Source: Diplocarpon mali (Eukaryota > Ascomycota > Leotiomycetes > Helotiales > Drepanopezizaceae). Taken from it: a stretch of DNA of 18,355 bases. The notes beneath the pieces are model-generated. The model did no database searches and had not been told where the DNA came from. It saw only the letters and a program-made list of their open reading frames with translations. A program made the translations under genes and the position numbers. Positions 18,114 to 18,355 of the stretch are shown in pieces (the stretch's first letter is position 1; the number at the start of each line of letters is the position of its first letter). The stretch is from assembly GCA_024741835.1 (NCBI GenBank), contig JAENRP010000543.1:1178-19532 (forward strand), given 5' to 3'.

Positions 18114-18355
18114 AATTAAAAATAGTACTAACTTAGATATTAATTTCCTTTAGTTCTCTTTAAAAGGTAAGGAGAACTATTATTAGATAATACTCTCTTT
18201 CTAAAACGTCTACTCCTTTTTAATAGTTTATTATTAGTATTAGAAGAGTTTTGTCTTAATATCGCAAGGGCCTTTATACTTCTTACTAATGCTAATATAG
18301 TATAACGGCTTCTACTAATAAGAAGAGAGACTTATATTATAATATTATTATTATT
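18114..18355 (-). pseudogene. C-terminal fragment of a third A/B-family gene, cut by window edge
   Basis: Matches positions 2-240 collinearly and in the same orientation, so it is the 3' end of another A-type gene on the minus strand. Shared features are the basic tail before the TAA, the words agaactattattagata and gagagacttatattata, and the start of the ATT microsatellite. The gene continues past the right edge. Sequence between the TAA and 18114 resembles A's tail up to the edge of alignment, so the duplicated block probably ends near 18110. Confidence 0.8.

Noticed and set aside
1..18355. Mitochondrial or bacterial AT-rich DNA.
   Set aside because: The CpA-specific decay, Gln-type stops, fungal-type Gypsy domains and solo LTR point to nuclear DNA of a RIP-competent fungus.

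Overview
The window is AT-rich, degenerated, repeat-filled DNA that looks like a filamentous ascomycete (Pezizomycotina). CA and TG dinucleotides are scarce, TA is abundant, and almost every in-frame stop in otherwise long readable frames is TAA or TAG where a Gln codon would fit. CpG-containing words such as CTCGCGAG survive. This is the pattern of repeat-induced point mutation (RIP) acting on CpA. No intact gene was found; nearly everything is a mutated repeat. I saw no tRNA, rRNA or CRISPR array. The Gypsy subfamily reminds me of those in Leotiomycetes, but that placement is only a recollection.

Layout. (1) Positions 1-3480, minus strand: pseudogene A, a protein of about 1,150 codons of unknown function; its C-terminal end reaches the left edge. 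(2) 3970-7340, minus: pseudogene B, a full-length diverged paralogue of A with an intact ATG, a TGA stop and several frameshifts. (3) About 7700-15120, minus: one Ty3/Gypsy retrotransposon with gag, CCHC knuckle, retropepsin, reverse transcriptase, RNase H and integrase. Its integrase is interrupted at 8672-9118 by a solo LTR with TG...CA ends and a perfect 5-bp target duplication; this LTR is much less mutated. (4) 15401-18000, plus: three head-to-tail related units. The first carries a readable pseudogene with a basic, possibly MADS-like N-terminus. (5) 18114-18355, minus: the C-terminal end of a third A/B-family member, closest to A, leaving the window on the right.

The most unusual feature is a dispersed ~25-bp imperfect palindrome with arms like GACTCGCGGG and CTCGCGAGTC around a CTAG core. 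I count 17 copies. Within pseudogenes A and B, and in several gag-pol linkers, the copies lie in frame and encode variants of one short peptide, L-T-[RYC]-[EKP]-P-S-L-[QR]-V. In the Gypsy polyprotein they sit in linkers between domains. A and B share one site but each has private sites. One copy (11770-11796) is flanked by a perfect 17-bp direct repeat, and the net gain is 54 bp, a multiple of three. This looks like a fungal analogue of the in-frame Rickettsia palindromic elements: a tiny mobile or duplicating sequence that survives inside coding regions. That parallel is inference; the copies, frames and flanking repeat are visible in the sequence.
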